DNA of 64,000 bases from Prado023 sp963736425 (GTDB taxonomy: Bacteria > Actinomycetota > Actinomycetes > S36-B12 > CAIYMF01), in assembly GCA_963736425.1 (NCBI GenBank), contig CAVTOX010000025.1:1-64000 (forward strand), given 5' to 3'. The notes under the pieces were generated by a model. It saw nothing but the letters and a program-made list of their open reading frames with translations. It made no database searches and was not told where the DNA came from. Position 1 is the first letter of the stretch; every line of letters begins with the position of its first letter. This document shows, piece by piece, positions 18,130 to 27,643 of the stretch. The translations under genes were made by a program, and so were the position numbers.

Positions 18130-21100
18130 ATGACGATCGACCTCGGCACCGCCGACGGCCCCGGGGGGAGCCGGGTTTGGCAGGGCTACGAGGCCATGCT
18201 GTTCGACCTCGACGGGGTGATCACCCGGACCGCTACCCTGCACGCGGCGGCGTGGAAGCGGCTGTTCGACGAGTTCCTGGCCGACTGGGCCACGCGCGAG
18301 GGCGTCACCTTCGAACCCTTCGACATCGATCGTGACTACCGGGCCCATGTCGACGGTCGACCGCGCTACGACGGGGTCGCTGCGTTCCTGGGCTCCAGAG
18401 GGATCCTCCTGGCCCCTGGGACGCCGGACGATCCCCCTGACCGCCTTACGTGTTGCGGGCTGGGCAACCGGAAGAATGCCTACCTCGCTGAGGAGCTGGC
18501 CACGAGCGGTGTCGAGGTCTTCGCCGACACGGTGCAACTGCTCGATGCTCTGCGGGCTGCGGGCAAGCTGCTGGCCGTCGTGTCGGCCAGTGAGAACTGC
18601 ACGGCGATGCTGGACCGGGCGGGCCTCTTGGATCGCTTCGACGTCCGGGTCACCGGCGTGGAGGCCCGGCGTTGGGGCCTCGCAGGCAAGCCGGCGCCGG
18701 ACACGTACCTCAAGGCGGCGGAACTGCTGGGCGTGGCACCGTCGCATGCGATCGTCTTCGAGGACGCCATCTCCGGGGTGCAGGCTGGGCGGTCCGGTGG
18801 CTTCGGGCTGGTCGTCGGTGTGGACCGGCGCGGGAAGCCCGAGGCGCTGGCAGGCAGTGGCGCCGACATGGTGCTCGACGACCTGACCGAGTTGCTGCGG
18901 TTGACCCCCGCGCAGGTGTTCGCCGGCCCCGGCCGGCCGACTGACGTCCTCTTCGAGGGCATCGTCGTGTGCCCGCCACAGGGCGGGGCGCGCGGGCTTC
19001 TGGACGGTCCCGCCTTGGACGGCGTCATCCAGCGGCTGCGCGACCTCGGCATCGACATCGTGGTGGCCGGTCACGACCCGCCGCTGGATGTGGCGCAGCT
19101 GACCCAGCGATTGGGTCGTCGCGGTATTGGTGCCGGGCTGGTGCTCGTCGTCGGCTGGCTGTGGCAGTTCGCGCTTCCGGCGGCCGCCACCCGCGCGGTG
19201 GTCGTGTCGGTCCTGCCGCGTCGCCCCGCCGGGCCACCGCGGTCGATGCGGTGGATGGGCGGTGCCATGGAAGCCTGCGTCGCGCTGCTGGCCGATCAGG
19301 CCGACAGGCGGGCCGCCGGCGTCGTGCCGAGCGTCGACGAGGACCCGGCCTGGACGATCACGGTGTCGGGGGACGACCCTGCGCAGCGGCGCGCCCACCA
19401 GGCGCTGCTCACGGTCGCCGACACCCGGTTCGGCACCAGGGGGATCAGGGAGGAGGAGGGCCTCGGTGCGCTGCCCCGGGTGCTGGCGGGCGGTGTCTTC
19501 GACGACTCGACTGAGCCCCCGACGCTACTTGAGGGGCCGGGCTGGACGGGGTTGCACCTGCTGCAGCGCTTGGACCTCCGGCGTGACCGGCGCACCTTCG
19601 ACCTGCGCAGCGGGGTGCTGTACCGCGAGCAGGCCGCCACCCCGATTGCGCTGCGGTCGCTGCGGTTCGCCTCACTGGAACGACCTGGGTGCTTCGCGCT
19701 GCGGGCCGAGGGCGCCCCGGAGTGGATGCACGTGGGAACCGCGCTGATCCCGCCGGCCACGGATGGCACCTTCGAGCGTCGGCAACTGGGGGAGAGGTCC
19801 ACGGCCGAGGTGCGCACGGACGCCGGGGGTGCGATCGCGGCCGCGACCGTGCAGCAGGAGCGCACCGCGGCCGGGCGGCGCATCGTCGACAGGCTGGCCA
19901 GCTTCGTCGGGGACCCCGACGGGATGACGCCGAAGCGGGAGGCGTTCGCTGGGCTGGAGCGCGCGGCGGGTGTCGGCTTCGCCGGTCTGCTGGCCGAGCA
20001 GCGGGCGGCGTGGGCCCGGCGGTGGGACGATGCGCTGGTCTGCATCGACGGCGACCCTGAGCTCGAGCTGGCGGTCCGGTTCGGGCTGTTCCACCTGATG
20101 GCCTCTGTGCCGACGTCCGGCGAGGCGGTGGTGGGACCGCGGGGGCTCAGCGGGCCCAGCTATCGCGGTCACGTGTTCTGGGATGCCGACGTGTTCGTGC
20201 TGCCCTTCCTGGCCGCGACCTGCCCGCCCGCGGCGCGCGCGATGCTCGAGTACCGGATCCGTCGCCTCGAGCCCGCACGACAGGCAGCAGCCCAGCGGGG
20301 GTACCGCGGGGCGCGGTTCCCCTGGGAGTCCGCGCGGACCGGCGTCGACGTGACCCCGAGCGAGGACCGCCCGCTCAGCGGCCCGGTCATCCCGATCCTG
20401 ACCGGGGAGCACGAGGAGCACATCGTCGCCGACGTCGCGTGGGCCGCCGTGGCAGTACGCCGACTGGACCGGCGACGACACCCTGCTGACCGGGCCCGGA
20501 CGCCCGCTCGTTCTGGACACGGCCCGCTACTGGGCCTCGCGGGTGCGCCTGGATGACGCAGGCGGCCACATCGACGACGTCATCGGGCCCGACGAGTACC
20601 ACGAGCGCGTGGACGACAACGTCTTCACCAACGTGATGGCCCGCTGGAACCTGCGCCACGCTGCCGAGCTCGCGCAGGCCGGGGGCGACGTGCCCGCCGA
20701 CGAGATCGCGCACTGGCGGCACATCGCCGACACACTCGTGGACAACTACGACGCGCATACTGGGTTGTATGAGCAGTTCGACGGGTACTACGCCCTCGAG
20801 CCACTGATGATCAGCGACGTCGCCGAGACCCCGGTCGCCGCCGACCTCCTGTTTGGCCGCCCCCGGATCAGCGGCTCGCAGGTGATCAAGCAGCCCGACG
20901 TTCTGATGCTGCACCACCTCGTCCCCGAGGAGACCGAACCGGGCTCCCTGCGATCGAACCTCGAGTTCTACGAGCCACGCTGCGCCCACGGCAGCTCACT
21001 GTCCCCGGCCATCCACGCCGCCCTGCTCGCACGCGACGGCCGACCCGACGAGGCGCTGCGCCTGTTCCGGATGGCCTGCCGGCTCGACCTGGACAACCTG

Positions 21101-21415
21101 ACCGGGACAACCGCGTGGGGGCTGCACCTGGCCACATTCGGCGGGGTGTGGCAGGCCCTGGTATTCGGCTTCGCCGGCATCCGACCGCAGCGCTCAGGCC
21201 TGGTGATCGACCCCCACATTCCCACCGGGTGGGACCAGTTGCGCGTCCGACTGCAACACCACGGCCGGAAGTTGGAGGTGCGGGCCTCGCCCGCCACGCT
21301 GCACGTGACCAGCGACGCCCCCCTCGACGTCACCGTCCCAGGCGCCGGGACGGCCGAGGTCACCCCCCGAGGGCAGCGGTGGAGCCGGACCCCAGACGGC
21401 TGGCGGCGGCAATGA
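18130..21415 (+). CDS. HAD phosphatase/phosphoglucomutase fused to GH65 phosphorylase (one frameshift)
   Basis: This is a two-domain sugar enzyme of about 1094 residues. The N-terminal 250 residues are a beta-phosphoglucomutase-like HAD domain with the nucleophile motif FDLDGVITRT and motif IV FEDAISGVQAG. The rest is a glycoside hydrolase family 65 domain (trehalose, kojibiose or maltose phosphorylase type) with the catalytic glutamate in GPDEYHERVDDN. The frame breaks near 20450, where one extra G in GTGG separates VADVAWAAV from the expected QYADWTGDD; restoring it joins the halves exactly. The start at 18130 follows GGAGGGG. Phosphorylase and mutase together would turn a disaccharide plus phosphate into glucose and glucose 6-phosphate. 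In mycobacteria the two functions lie in neighbouring genes. Confidence 0.85.
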
Positions 21416-22200
21416 ACACCGTCCTGGCAGCCGTCGACAACACCCCCGCCGCGCGCTGCGTCCTGGCCACCGCGCAGGCAGTCAGCCAGGCGCTGCACCG
21501 TGACACGCGGGCGCTGTACGTCGGCGAATCCTCGGGCCACGCGGCCGAGTACGCACAGGAGTACGGCCTACCCCTCCTCGTGGTACCCGGCCGACCCGAC
21601 GTCCAGATCATCGAGGCTGGTGAGCATCCGGACGTGGATCTCGTGGTCCTGGCGCTGCACGGCCTTCCCGGCCGGAACGAACCGGGGCACACCGCCCGCG
21701 CAGTCGCCACCCACCTGACCAAACCGGTCCTTGTCGTCCCCCCCGATGCGCCGATCCGCGAGACCCCACGCAGGGTGCTCATCCCGCTCGACGGCACACG
21801 CGGCGTCAGCGCAGCTGTACGGCCCTTGATCGCCGCTTACGTCGCGGCAGGGGCCGAGGTCATCGCCGTCCACGTCTTCGAGCCGCACACCGTCCCCATG
21901 TTCCTCGACGGCGTGCCCGACGAGATCGCGTGGCGCGACGAGTTCCTGTCCCGGCACTGCGCCGATCTCGGAATCCGCCTCGAGACACGCCCGGGACCCA
22001 CTGTCCTGGCACTGCTGGATGTCGCTGCCACCGAGGACGTCGACGTCATCGCTCTCGGCTGGCGCCAGAACCTGGCACCAGAGCACGCGAATGTCGTGCG
22101 CGAGGTGCTCCAACGGGCGCGGCGCCCCGTCGCCCTGATCCCACGGGGCCAGCGGCGCGACCAGGAGGATGCCCAGCCGGTCGGGTTCTCTGTTCGGTGA
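21412..22200 (+). CDS. universal stress protein family
   Basis: This 262-residue protein has two USP-like halves. The first starts MNTVLAAVDNTPAARCVL and ends in THLTKPVLVVPPDA. The second starts RRVLIPLDGTRGV and ends in RRPVALIPRG. Such proteins bind ATP or act as stress or dormancy effectors in the cytoplasm; the classical G-2x-G-9x-G(S/T) ATP motif is not clear here, so nucleotide binding is uncertain. Its start overlaps the GH65 stop as ATGA, so it is made together with the phosphorylase, which links it to carbohydrate reserve use. Confidence 0.8.
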   Translation: MNTVLAAVDNTPAARCVLATAQAVSQALHRDTRALYVGESSGHAAEYAQEYGLPLLVVPGRPDVQIIEAGEHPDVDLVVLALHGLPGRNEPGHTARAVATHLTKPVLVVPPDAPIRETPRRVLIPLDGTRGVSAAVRPLIAAYVAAGAEVIAVHVFEPHTVPMFLDGVPDEIAWRDEFLSRHCADLGIRLETRPGPTVLALLDVAATEDVDVIALGWRQNLAPEHANVVREVLQRARRPVALIPRGQRRDQEDAQPVGFSVR

Positions 22201-22523
22201 ACCCGTCGAGGTCGATCAGGTCCCCGGGGGTGCTGTGCACTGCGTCGCCCATGCCATCGAGGTGTCCGCGATTCCGGGCACGCTTCACCCTGAGCCATGG
22301 GGTCCTGGTGGGGACGTTCTGCTCTGGTGTCGGCCGCCGCCGGGTGGGACGGTGAGCGTGGAGACGGGTTGGGAGATGGGTCGCGATGCCAGTCCCGATG
22401 GCAGGTGGTCGGCGGGATGGGCCGCACGGCAGCGGTGACTCCAGCGGTCGTGTTGGGCTAGGCGGGTTGCTGACCACGCTTGGTGGTGTCGACCAAGCAC
22501 CGGGGAAGGCCCGGGTTGCGGCG
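22201..22523. other. intergenic region before the ABC exporter
   Basis: No convincing gene is visible between the stress protein and the ABC ATPase. The reading frame of the ATPase stays open upstream to 22386, but that part is low-complexity and unlike the family. Confidence 0.5.
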
Positions 22524-23435
22524 GTGATCAGCGTCGAGGGCTTGGGCAAGGTGTATGGGCAGACGCGTGCCGTGGATGGGGTGTCGCTCGAGGTGGGGGC
22601 GGGGGAGATCTTCGGGATCATCGGACCGAACGGGGCGGGCAAGACCACGACCGTGGAGTGCTTGGAGGGGTTGCGGGTTCCCGACGAGGGTCGGGTCCGG
22701 GTCCTGGGTCTGGATCCGCAGCGGCAGGGAGACGCGCTGCGCGAGCGGATCGGCGCCCAGCTGCAGGAGAGTGCGCTTCCCGCGCGGCTGCGGGTCGGCG
22801 AGGCGATGGCCCTGTTCGCGTCGTTCTACGCCCACCCGCTGCCGTCCCAGGCGCTGCTCGACGAGCTCGGGTTGGCCGATCGGGTGCGGGTCGCGTGGGG
22901 GGATCTGTCGGGCGGTCAGCGCCAACGACTGGCTATCGCCCTGGCGCTGGTGGGTGATCCCGATGTGGTGTTCTTCGATGAGTTGACCTCGGGCCTGGAC
23001 CCGCAGGCCCGGCGCGCGACGTGGGACCTGGTCAGCGGAGTGCGGGTGCGGGGCAAGACCATCGTCCTGACGACGCACTTCATGGAGGAGGCCGAGCGAC
23101 TCTGCGACCGGGTGCTGATCATCGACCACGGGCAGGTGGTTGCCCTGGACACCCCGGGGAACCTGGTGGAGTCCCTGGCCGCGGAGCACCGGGTCAGCTT
23201 CGAGTGTGCGGGGGCCGGTGACGAGGTCCTGGGCGCCCTGCGCACCCTGCCCACGGTGGCCCGGGTGGAACGGTCCGGGGACCGGGTGATCGTGCACAGC
23301 CAGTCCGACCGGTCGCTGCCCGAGATCCTGGGCATCCTCGACCGGGCTGGGGTGTCCTACCGCGACCTGCGCACCGAGCAGCCGTCCCTCGAGGACGTGT
23401 TCCTGGCCCTGACCGGCCGTGAGATGCGGGCGTGA
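22524..23435 (+). CDS. ABC transporter ATP-binding protein
   Basis: This is the ATPase of a two-gene ABC-2 type exporter. All nucleotide-binding motifs are present: Walker A GPNGAGKTTT, signature LSGGQRQRLAIAL, Walker B VVFFDELTSGLDP and the switch histidine in TTHFMEEAE. The C-terminal extension (VSFECAGAGDEVLGAL to EDVFLALTGREMRA) is that of drug and antibiotic exporters of the DrrA/CcmA type. The GTG at 22524 starts just before the conserved ISVEGLGKVYG; an ATG at 22386 is possible but adds 46 atypical residues. It overlaps the permease gene. The exported compound is unknown. Confidence 0.88.
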   Translation: MISVEGLGKVYGQTRAVDGVSLEVGAGEIFGIIGPNGAGKTTTVECLEGLRVPDEGRVRVLGLDPQRQGDALRERIGAQLQESALPARLRVGEAMALFASFYAHPLPSQALLDELGLADRVRVAWGDLSGGQRQRLAIALALVGDPDVVFFDELTSGLDPQARRATWDLVSGVRVRGKTIVLTTHFMEEAERLCDRVLIIDHGQVVALDTPGNLVESLAAEHRVSFECAGAGDEVLGALRTLPTVARVERSGDRVIVHSQSDRSLPEILGILDRAGVSYRDLRTEQPSLEDVFLALTGREMRA

Positions 23436-24205
23436 TGGCCATGGCGACGCGGACGCGGGTGACCCGGGGGCTGGTGCCCCTGATGGTCGTGCAGGCCAAG
23501 CTGTACGTGCGGGAACCGGTCGCGACGTTCTTCACGATCGCGTTCGCCCCCCTGCTGCTGGTCCTGTTCGGGCTGATCTACGGCAACGAGCCGACCGACC
23601 TGTTCGACGGCCGCGGTTCCATGGATGTCACGGTCCCGGCCTACATCGGGCTGGTCATCGTCACTGTCGCGCTGATCGGCATCCCCATCCAAACGGCCAC
23701 CAACCGTGAGATGGGCGTGCTGCGCCGGTACCGGGTCACCCCGATGCGCCCGATCACCTACCTGATCGCCGACGTGTCCGCGTACTACCTGATGACCCTG
23801 ACCGGCACGATCCTGCTCATCGCGGTGGGAGCGGTGGCGTTCGGGGTCCGGCTGGAGGGTAGCCTGCCCGCCGTCCTGGCCGGGTTCACCCTCTGCGCCC
23901 TCGCGTTCTTCGCGCTGGGTTACCTGCTGGCCGGGGTGGCACCCTCCGCGCGGGTCGCCCAGACCATCGGCATGGTCGTCGCCTACCCGATGATGTTCCT
24001 CTCCGGGGCCTCCCTTCCCCTGGAACTGCTCCCACCTGGGCTGCGGCACGCTGCGGACTTCATCCCCCTGACCTACGTCGTGAAACTCATGCGCGGCCTG
24101 TGGTTCGCTGATCCCTGGGCAAGCCTCTGGCTGCCCATCCTGGTCCTCACCGGCATCCTCATCCTGGCCACCACGGTCTCCGCCCGCGTGTTCCGCTGGC
24201 AGTAA
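23435..24205 (+). CDS. ABC-2 type transporter permease
   Basis: This is the membrane partner of the upstream ATPase: 256 residues with six hydrophobic segments and the ABC-2 family layout. A charged coupling region (NREMGVLRRYRVTPMRP) sits after the second segment, and the last cytoplasmic loop is followed by LPILVLTGILILATTV. The ATG shares its A with the TGA of the ATPase; a GTG three bases earlier would give a GTGA overlap and one extra residue. No accessory domain or MacA-like partner is present, so it is a simple DrrAB-like export pair. The substrate is unknown. Confidence 0.85.
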   Translation: MAMATRTRVTRGLVPLMVVQAKLYVREPVATFFTIAFAPLLLVLFGLIYGNEPTDLFDGRGSMDVTVPAYIGLVIVTVALIGIPIQTATNREMGVLRRYRVTPMRPITYLIADVSAYYLMTLTGTILLIAVGAVAFGVRLEGSLPAVLAGFTLCALAFFALGYLLAGVAPSARVAQTIGMVVAYPMMFLSGASLPLELLPPGLRHAADFIPLTYVVKLMRGLWFADPWASLWLPILVLTGILILATTVSARVFRWQ

Positions 24206-24334
24206 CCCGACAGAGCAGCCCGGTCCGCGACCGTGATCCTGCTGAGTAGGGCCAGTCTCTTCCTCCGTCCCTTCTGCGCGCCTCCGGCAGGATCTTCTTC
24301 GGCAGCGAACGGACCCCGACCAGAGCCGTTACCG

Positions 24335-24353
24335 TGAGGTTACCCTAGCCTTA
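24335..24353 (+). promoter_or_regulatory. DtxR/IdeR-like iron box
   Basis: The 19-mer TGAGGTTACCCTAGCCTTA matches the DtxR-family consensus TWAGGTTAGSCTAACCTWA at 16 of 19 positions. It ends 24 bases before the start of the 65-residue gene, where a bound iron repressor would block transcription. This is inferred from the motif only. Confidence 0.5.
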
Positions 24354-24377
24354 CCGAGTGTCGGTTAGAGTGGGGAC

Positions 24378-24575
24378 ATGACACCGAACACGAAGAAGCC
24401 GCTCAATGACAGGCCAGTGCCACGCAAGGAGCAGCATGAGGTCGGGCACGCGTTCGACGGCCAGCGCTGGAACGGCTACGCCTGGGAGCCAGCGGGCGCT
24501 GAGGGGGTCGCCAGTGTCCCCGCACCGCGTCAGCACCACGACCCCGAGCCGGTCGTGATGTACCCGGCCAAGTAG
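24378..24575 (+). CDS. small hydrophilic orphan protein
   Basis: This is a 65-residue hydrophilic protein with no family I recognise, no signal peptide and no cysteines. It is rich in Pro, His and Lys (MTPNTKKPLNDRPVPRKEQHE) and has an aromatic centre (FDGQRWNGYAWEP). Proline and histidine may bind metal, but nothing proves it. The gene is supported by its own upstream region, with a DtxR-like box 24 bases before the ATG and the sequence GTGGGGAC at ribosome-binding distance. The minus strand is also open, so the call is moderate. Confidence 0.5.
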   Translation: MTPNTKKPLNDRPVPRKEQHEVGHAFDGQRWNGYAWEPAGAEGVASVPAPRQHHDPEPVVMYPAK

Positions 24576-24735
24576 TCCGCCGTTGACCGGTTCGAGTTTC
24601 CTGGTGGAGTGCACGATGGCGACCACGTCACCGATGCGTCAGCGTTGGTTCAGCCATCTGCGACGCTGGTCGGGAGGGTGCTCGGTGCTGCTGGCCTCGG
24701 GCTGGTGCAGCTGGTGCTGCCCGGCCTGACCTGGC

Positions 24736-24936
24736 CTACCGTCGGAAGATGAAGAAGTGGGTGAACAGTGGGTGCCCCTGGGGGACGTACTCGGACTGCC
24801 CAGTGGATTCCACCTGCACGACCGAGTGACTGTGCACCTCCCAGCCGCCCGCCACGCGCTCGCTGAGCATCTTGTTGACGGTCGACCGACCGTCCTCATT
24901 GCCATATGCGGTGACCAGGCCCACTTCGTACTCCAT
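24736..24936 (-). CDS. DUF4177-like small protein
   Basis: This 66-residue protein resembles the small DUF4177-like group, in which an N-terminal strand is followed by a helix and a GWE turn: MEYEVGLVTAYGNED, then VNKMLSERVAGGWEVHSHSVVQV and FTHFFIFRR at the end. The function is unknown. The ATG at 24936 gives the family-type N-terminus; a longer frame to 24993 adds low-complexity residues. It lies alone between two weakly annotated stretches. Confidence 0.6.
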   Translation of the reverse strand: MEYEVGLVTAYGNEDGRSTVNKMLSERVAGGWEVHSHSVVQVESTGQSEYVPQGHPLFTHFFIFRR

Positions 24937-25239
24937 CACCCCACGGTGGCCCAGCCTTCGACCGGAAGCAACTCCGCCCGGGCCTGCTCCCATCTGGCGG
25001 CGGCCAGGGCCTGGCCACGAGGCCGTTGATGATCGCGATCTTCTCCTTGGGTAGCCGATGACCCGATTGCCGATCCGGTGTCCGCCGTCACCGGTCTCGG
25101 CGAGGACCAGGTCGCCCCGGTGGACGTCGTCGCGGGCCCGTCCGTCGAGAGTCCGGAGATCGAGTCACTGGGCACAACCCCCACACGGGAACGGCGGCAG
25201 TTGGCCCTTCCGAGCCCTCGGGTGCATGGAGTCCGGTGG
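24937..25239. other. stretch without a supported gene
   Basis: Open frames exist on both strands but none has a conserved start or domain. A minus-strand reading gives short protein-like pieces such as DDVHRGDLVLAETGDGG and KEKIAIINGLVA in different frames, which may be a decayed gene. I cannot assign it. Confidence 0.35.
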
Positions 25240-25953
25240 CTATGGCGTCGCTGGTTCGCCCGCGTGGGGCAGGATCAGCCGGCAGGCGTCCGGGTCGGCG
25301 AAGGGCTGCAGGTCCACGCCGGCGTCGTCGCCGCCGAGCTGCGTGAGCGCGCCTTCGATGAGGCCCTGGTGGACCTGGCAGACGACCTCGGGATACCGGC
25401 GGGCGACGTCGAGCAGGGGGCAGCGGCGCAGCTGCACCGTCGCGTCGCCGGGGGAGTCGAGGGGGGCGAACCCGAGGTCCTCGAGGATGCCCAGGACCTC
25501 GGGTCGTGCGGCGGCGGTCGGGCCGGGGGCGGAGGTCGGCCCCATGGCCCGGTCCCGAACGATCTGCCGGCCCCACTCGACCCCGGCTGTGCGGGCCTCG
25601 TGTGTGGGGGTGGGGCTGGTGCGGATCAGGTGGGCGGCCAACGCTCCGGCCAGCGCCCCGTACTCCCGTACCCGGGCGTCGGGCTCCGGGTTATGCGGGT
25701 TGGCCCGGTAGTGCCAGGCGGGCCGCCCGCGCCCGGAGGTGCCCTGCCGGTGGCGCAGGGCCAGGCCGTCGTCGACGAGGGCGTCGAGATGCCCGCGCAC
25801 CGTGTTGACGTGCTGGCTGAACGTCGTGGCCACGTGCTCGGCGCCGACCGGGCCGGCTTGGGACTGCAGGAACTCCAGGACCCGGGCACGCGCTGGCGAC
25901 AACCCGGGCAGTGCACCGTCGTGCCGGATGGGTCGAGGGCCATGATTTTCCAC
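25240..25953 (-). CDS. SufR-like (COG2345) HTH regulator, probable Fe-S sensor
   Basis: This is a transcriptional regulator of 237 residues. The N-terminal winged helix reads ARARVLEFLQSQAGPVGAEHVATTFSQHVNTVRGHLDALVDDGL. The C-terminal half has cysteines in the pattern RRCPLLDVARRYPEVVCQVH and DPDACRLIL, as in SufR-type predicted regulators that bind an Fe-S cluster. The GTG at 25953 is preceded at seven bases by a TACACT box, so the mRNA is probably leaderless. It is divergent from the DUF2249-hemerythrin-Rieske-cupin genes and likely controls them in response to nitric oxide or redox state (inference). Confidence 0.8.
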   Translation of the reverse strand: MENHGPRPIRHDGALPGLSPARARVLEFLQSQAGPVGAEHVATTFSQHVNTVRGHLDALVDDGLALRHRQGTSGRGRPAWHYRANPHNPEPDARVREYGALAGALAAHLIRTSPTPTHEARTAGVEWGRQIVRDRAMGPTSAPGPTAAARPEVLGILEDLGFAPLDSPGDATVQLRRCPLLDVARRYPEVVCQVHQGLIEGALTQLGGDDAGVDLQPFADPDACRLILPHAGEPATP

Positions 25954-25960
25954 AGAAGAC

Positions 25961-25966
25961 AGTGTA
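25961..25966 (-). promoter_or_regulatory. -10 box of a leaderless promoter
   Basis: Read on the minus strand, TACACT lies seven bases before the GTG start of the SufR-like regulator. This fits the TANNNT -10 element and leaderless transcription common in actinobacteria. The same 50-base region must also hold the promoter of the plus-strand operon. Confidence 0.45.
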
Positions 25967-26005
25967 GTATTTATGGAACCCGCCGACCAACACTTGGAGT
26001 CCAGC

Positions 26006-26306
26006 ATGATCGAGCCCGTGACCACCCTGCCCCTGGCCCACACCCATACCGGGTGCACCTGCGGCGAGGCTCCAGGCCCAGGACGCCCCCGTGCTGGATG
26101 CCCGCACGATCCCGCACGCCATCCGGCACGCCGCCATCTTCGGGGCGTTGGACTCCCTGCCCAGCGGCGGCGCCCTGGTCCTGGTCGCCCCGCACGACCC
26201 GCAGCCCCTGCTCGCCCAGGCCCGCGACCGCTACCCCGAGGGCATCACCGTGGAGTACCTCCAGCAAGGTCCCGAGGCCTGGCACGTCCGGCTCCAGCGG
26301 GCCTGA
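26006..26306 (+). CDS. DUF2249 domain protein (one frameshift)
   Basis: This is a small protein of about 100 residues. The first frame starts MIEPVTTLPLAHTHTGCTCGE, a His/Cys-rich leader common in this family. One extra G near 26075 shifts the frame, and the DUF2249 domain follows: VLDARTIPHAIRHAAIFGALDSLPSG, LVAPHDPQPLLAQ and VEYLQQGPEAWHVRL. DUF2249 proteins are linked to denitrification and nitric-oxide metabolism, but their biochemical role is unproven. If the shift is real, only the domain from the GTG at 26091 would be made. The hemerythrin gene starts six bases downstream. Confidence 0.72.
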
Positions 26307-26311
26307 TCGGC

Positions 26312-26740
26312 ATGTGCACCTACTGCGGGTGCCGGGCCATCACCATGATCGGTCGACTGTCCACCGAGCACGTGGCGATCATCAACGCCACCGGCGCCCT
26401 GCGCCGGGCAGTCCACGACCGTGACGGCGACGCCACCGCCACCGCCGTCGATGAGCTCGCGGCACTGCTCGACCCACACACCACCGGGGAGGAGCAGGGC
26501 CTGTTCACCGAGCTGCGCCTCGATCCGGAGTTCGCGGCCCACGTGGACGCGCTGTGCGCCGAGCACCGCGAGATCGACGCCCGCCTCGCCCGGGTCGCCA
26601 GTGGAGACCACGCAGAGGTCGACGCGCTGGAGAACCTGCTGCGCCGCCACATCGACAAGGAGGAGAACGGCATCTTCCCAGCCGCCGCCGTCGCCCTCGA
26701 CGGGGCAGCGTGGGACCGCATCCAGCTGCGGGCACCCTGA
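26312..26740 (+). CDS. hemerythrin domain protein
   Basis: This 142-residue four-helix protein likely binds a di-iron centre and handles oxygen or nitric oxide. Candidate iron ligands are His in STEHVAIINA, His and Glu in LLDPHTTGEEQGLF, His in LCAEHREID and His with Glu in LRRHIDKEENGIFP. An N-terminal CTYCGC cluster is an unusual extra and could bind a metal. The start at 26312 follows the DUF2249 stop directly. Regulator, DUF2249, hemerythrin, Rieske and cupin genes form one block, suggesting a nitrosative or oxidative stress role. Confidence 0.85.
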   Translation: MCTYCGCRAITMIGRLSTEHVAIINATGALRRAVHDRDGDATATAVDELAALLDPHTTGEEQGLFTELRLDPEFAAHVDALCAEHREIDARLARVASGDHAEVDALENLLRRHIDKEENGIFPAAAVALDGAAWDRIQLRAP

Positions 26741-26769
26741 ACACCGGGACCGGGTGTCGGGAAGCCGTG

Positions 26770-27255
26770 ATGGGCAGCGATCCACGCGACATGAATGCTG
26801 AACAGGAAGCCGGCGCCCGCCCGTCGAGGGACGACCCGGGCGGTGACTCGGCCTGCTGGCTGTCCCGGGTGTGTCCCACCTGCGGCCGGATCAACGACGG
26901 GCCCGACGAGGCCTGCACATCCTGCGAGTCGGCGGTGGATGCGCACCTGACGTGGGCCACCGTGTGCGAGTTCCGCGACTTGCCGGCCGGCATCCCCATG
27001 GCCGTCACCGTCGACGGGGATGCGATCTGCTTGGTCCACGCCGGTGGTGAGGTCTACGCCGTTCACGACGAGTGCACCCATGCCGCCGTGCCCCTGTCCG
27101 AGGGCGAGGTCGACGGCGCAACGATCGAATGTGGGATGCATGGGTCGAGGTTCGACCTGCGAACTGGGATGGCTCTGAACCTGCCTGCGACCGGACCGGT
27201 CAGGACCTATCCGGTTCGCGTGCTCGACGGGCACGTGCAGGTGTGGCGCTCTTGA
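26770..27255 (+). CDS. zinc ribbon-Rieske ferredoxin-like protein
   Basis: This 161-residue soluble protein joins two metal sites. Residues about 35-60 form a four-cysteine zinc-ribbon-like element (CPTCGRINDGPDEACTSC). The C-terminal 100 residues are a Rieske [2Fe-2S] domain of the NirD/ferredoxin type with ligands in CTHAAVPLSEG and CGMHGSRFDL, ending TYPVRVLDGHVQVW. The start is the ATG at 26770. It probably serves as an electron carrier for a redox enzyme encoded elsewhere. The fused zinc ribbon is unusual for a Rieske ferredoxin and may mediate a specific contact. Confidence 0.82.
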   Translation: MGSDPRDMNAEQEAGARPSRDDPGGDSACWLSRVCPTCGRINDGPDEACTSCESAVDAHLTWATVCEFRDLPAGIPMAVTVDGDAICLVHAGGEVYAVHDECTHAAVPLSEGEVDGATIECGMHGSRFDLRTGMALNLPATGPVRTYPVRVLDGHVQVWRS

Positions 27256-27310
27256 CTCGCCCCCGAATCCTCACCAGACCAACCACCCACCCCATCTGAG
27301 AAGGGCTTCC

Positions 27311-27643
27311 ATGCAGATCACATCATTGACCGCACTCGTTCAACAGCACCTCATCCTCGCCCGCGAGGCCTCCAGCGGGCGCAGCGCCCACACCGTCTAC
27401 GGAGGCCACGAGCACGCGCTGCGCCAGACGCTGATCGCGCTCGCGCGCGGTCGGCACCTCGACGACCACGAGAGCCCCGATGAAGCCACCCTGCACGTCC
27501 TGCACGGCGCGGTGCGCCTGACCAGCGGTGACTCCGCCTGGGACACCACAGCCGGCGATCACCTCGTCATCCCACCGGATCGCCACGGCCTGGAAGCACT
27601 CGAGGACAGCGTGGTCCTACTCACCGTGGCGGTTCACGAGTAG
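27311..27643 (+). CDS. cupin-domain protein
   Basis: This 110-residue single-domain cupin has a beta-barrel core running from LRQTLIALARGRHLDDHESPDEATLHVLHG through to HLVIPPDRHGLEALEDSVVLLTVAV. The two cupin motifs supply candidate metal ligands (HLDDHES and PDRHGLEA). It follows the Rieske gene by 55 bases and has an AGAAGGG site before the ATG, so it may be the last gene of the redox block. The function is unknown; small cupins of this type often sense or buffer metals or small molecules. Confidence 0.75.
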   Translation: MQITSLTALVQQHLILAREASSGRSAHTVYGGHEHALRQTLIALARGRHLDDHESPDEATLHVLHGAVRLTSGDSAWDTTAGDHLVIPPDRHGLEALEDSVVLLTVAVHE

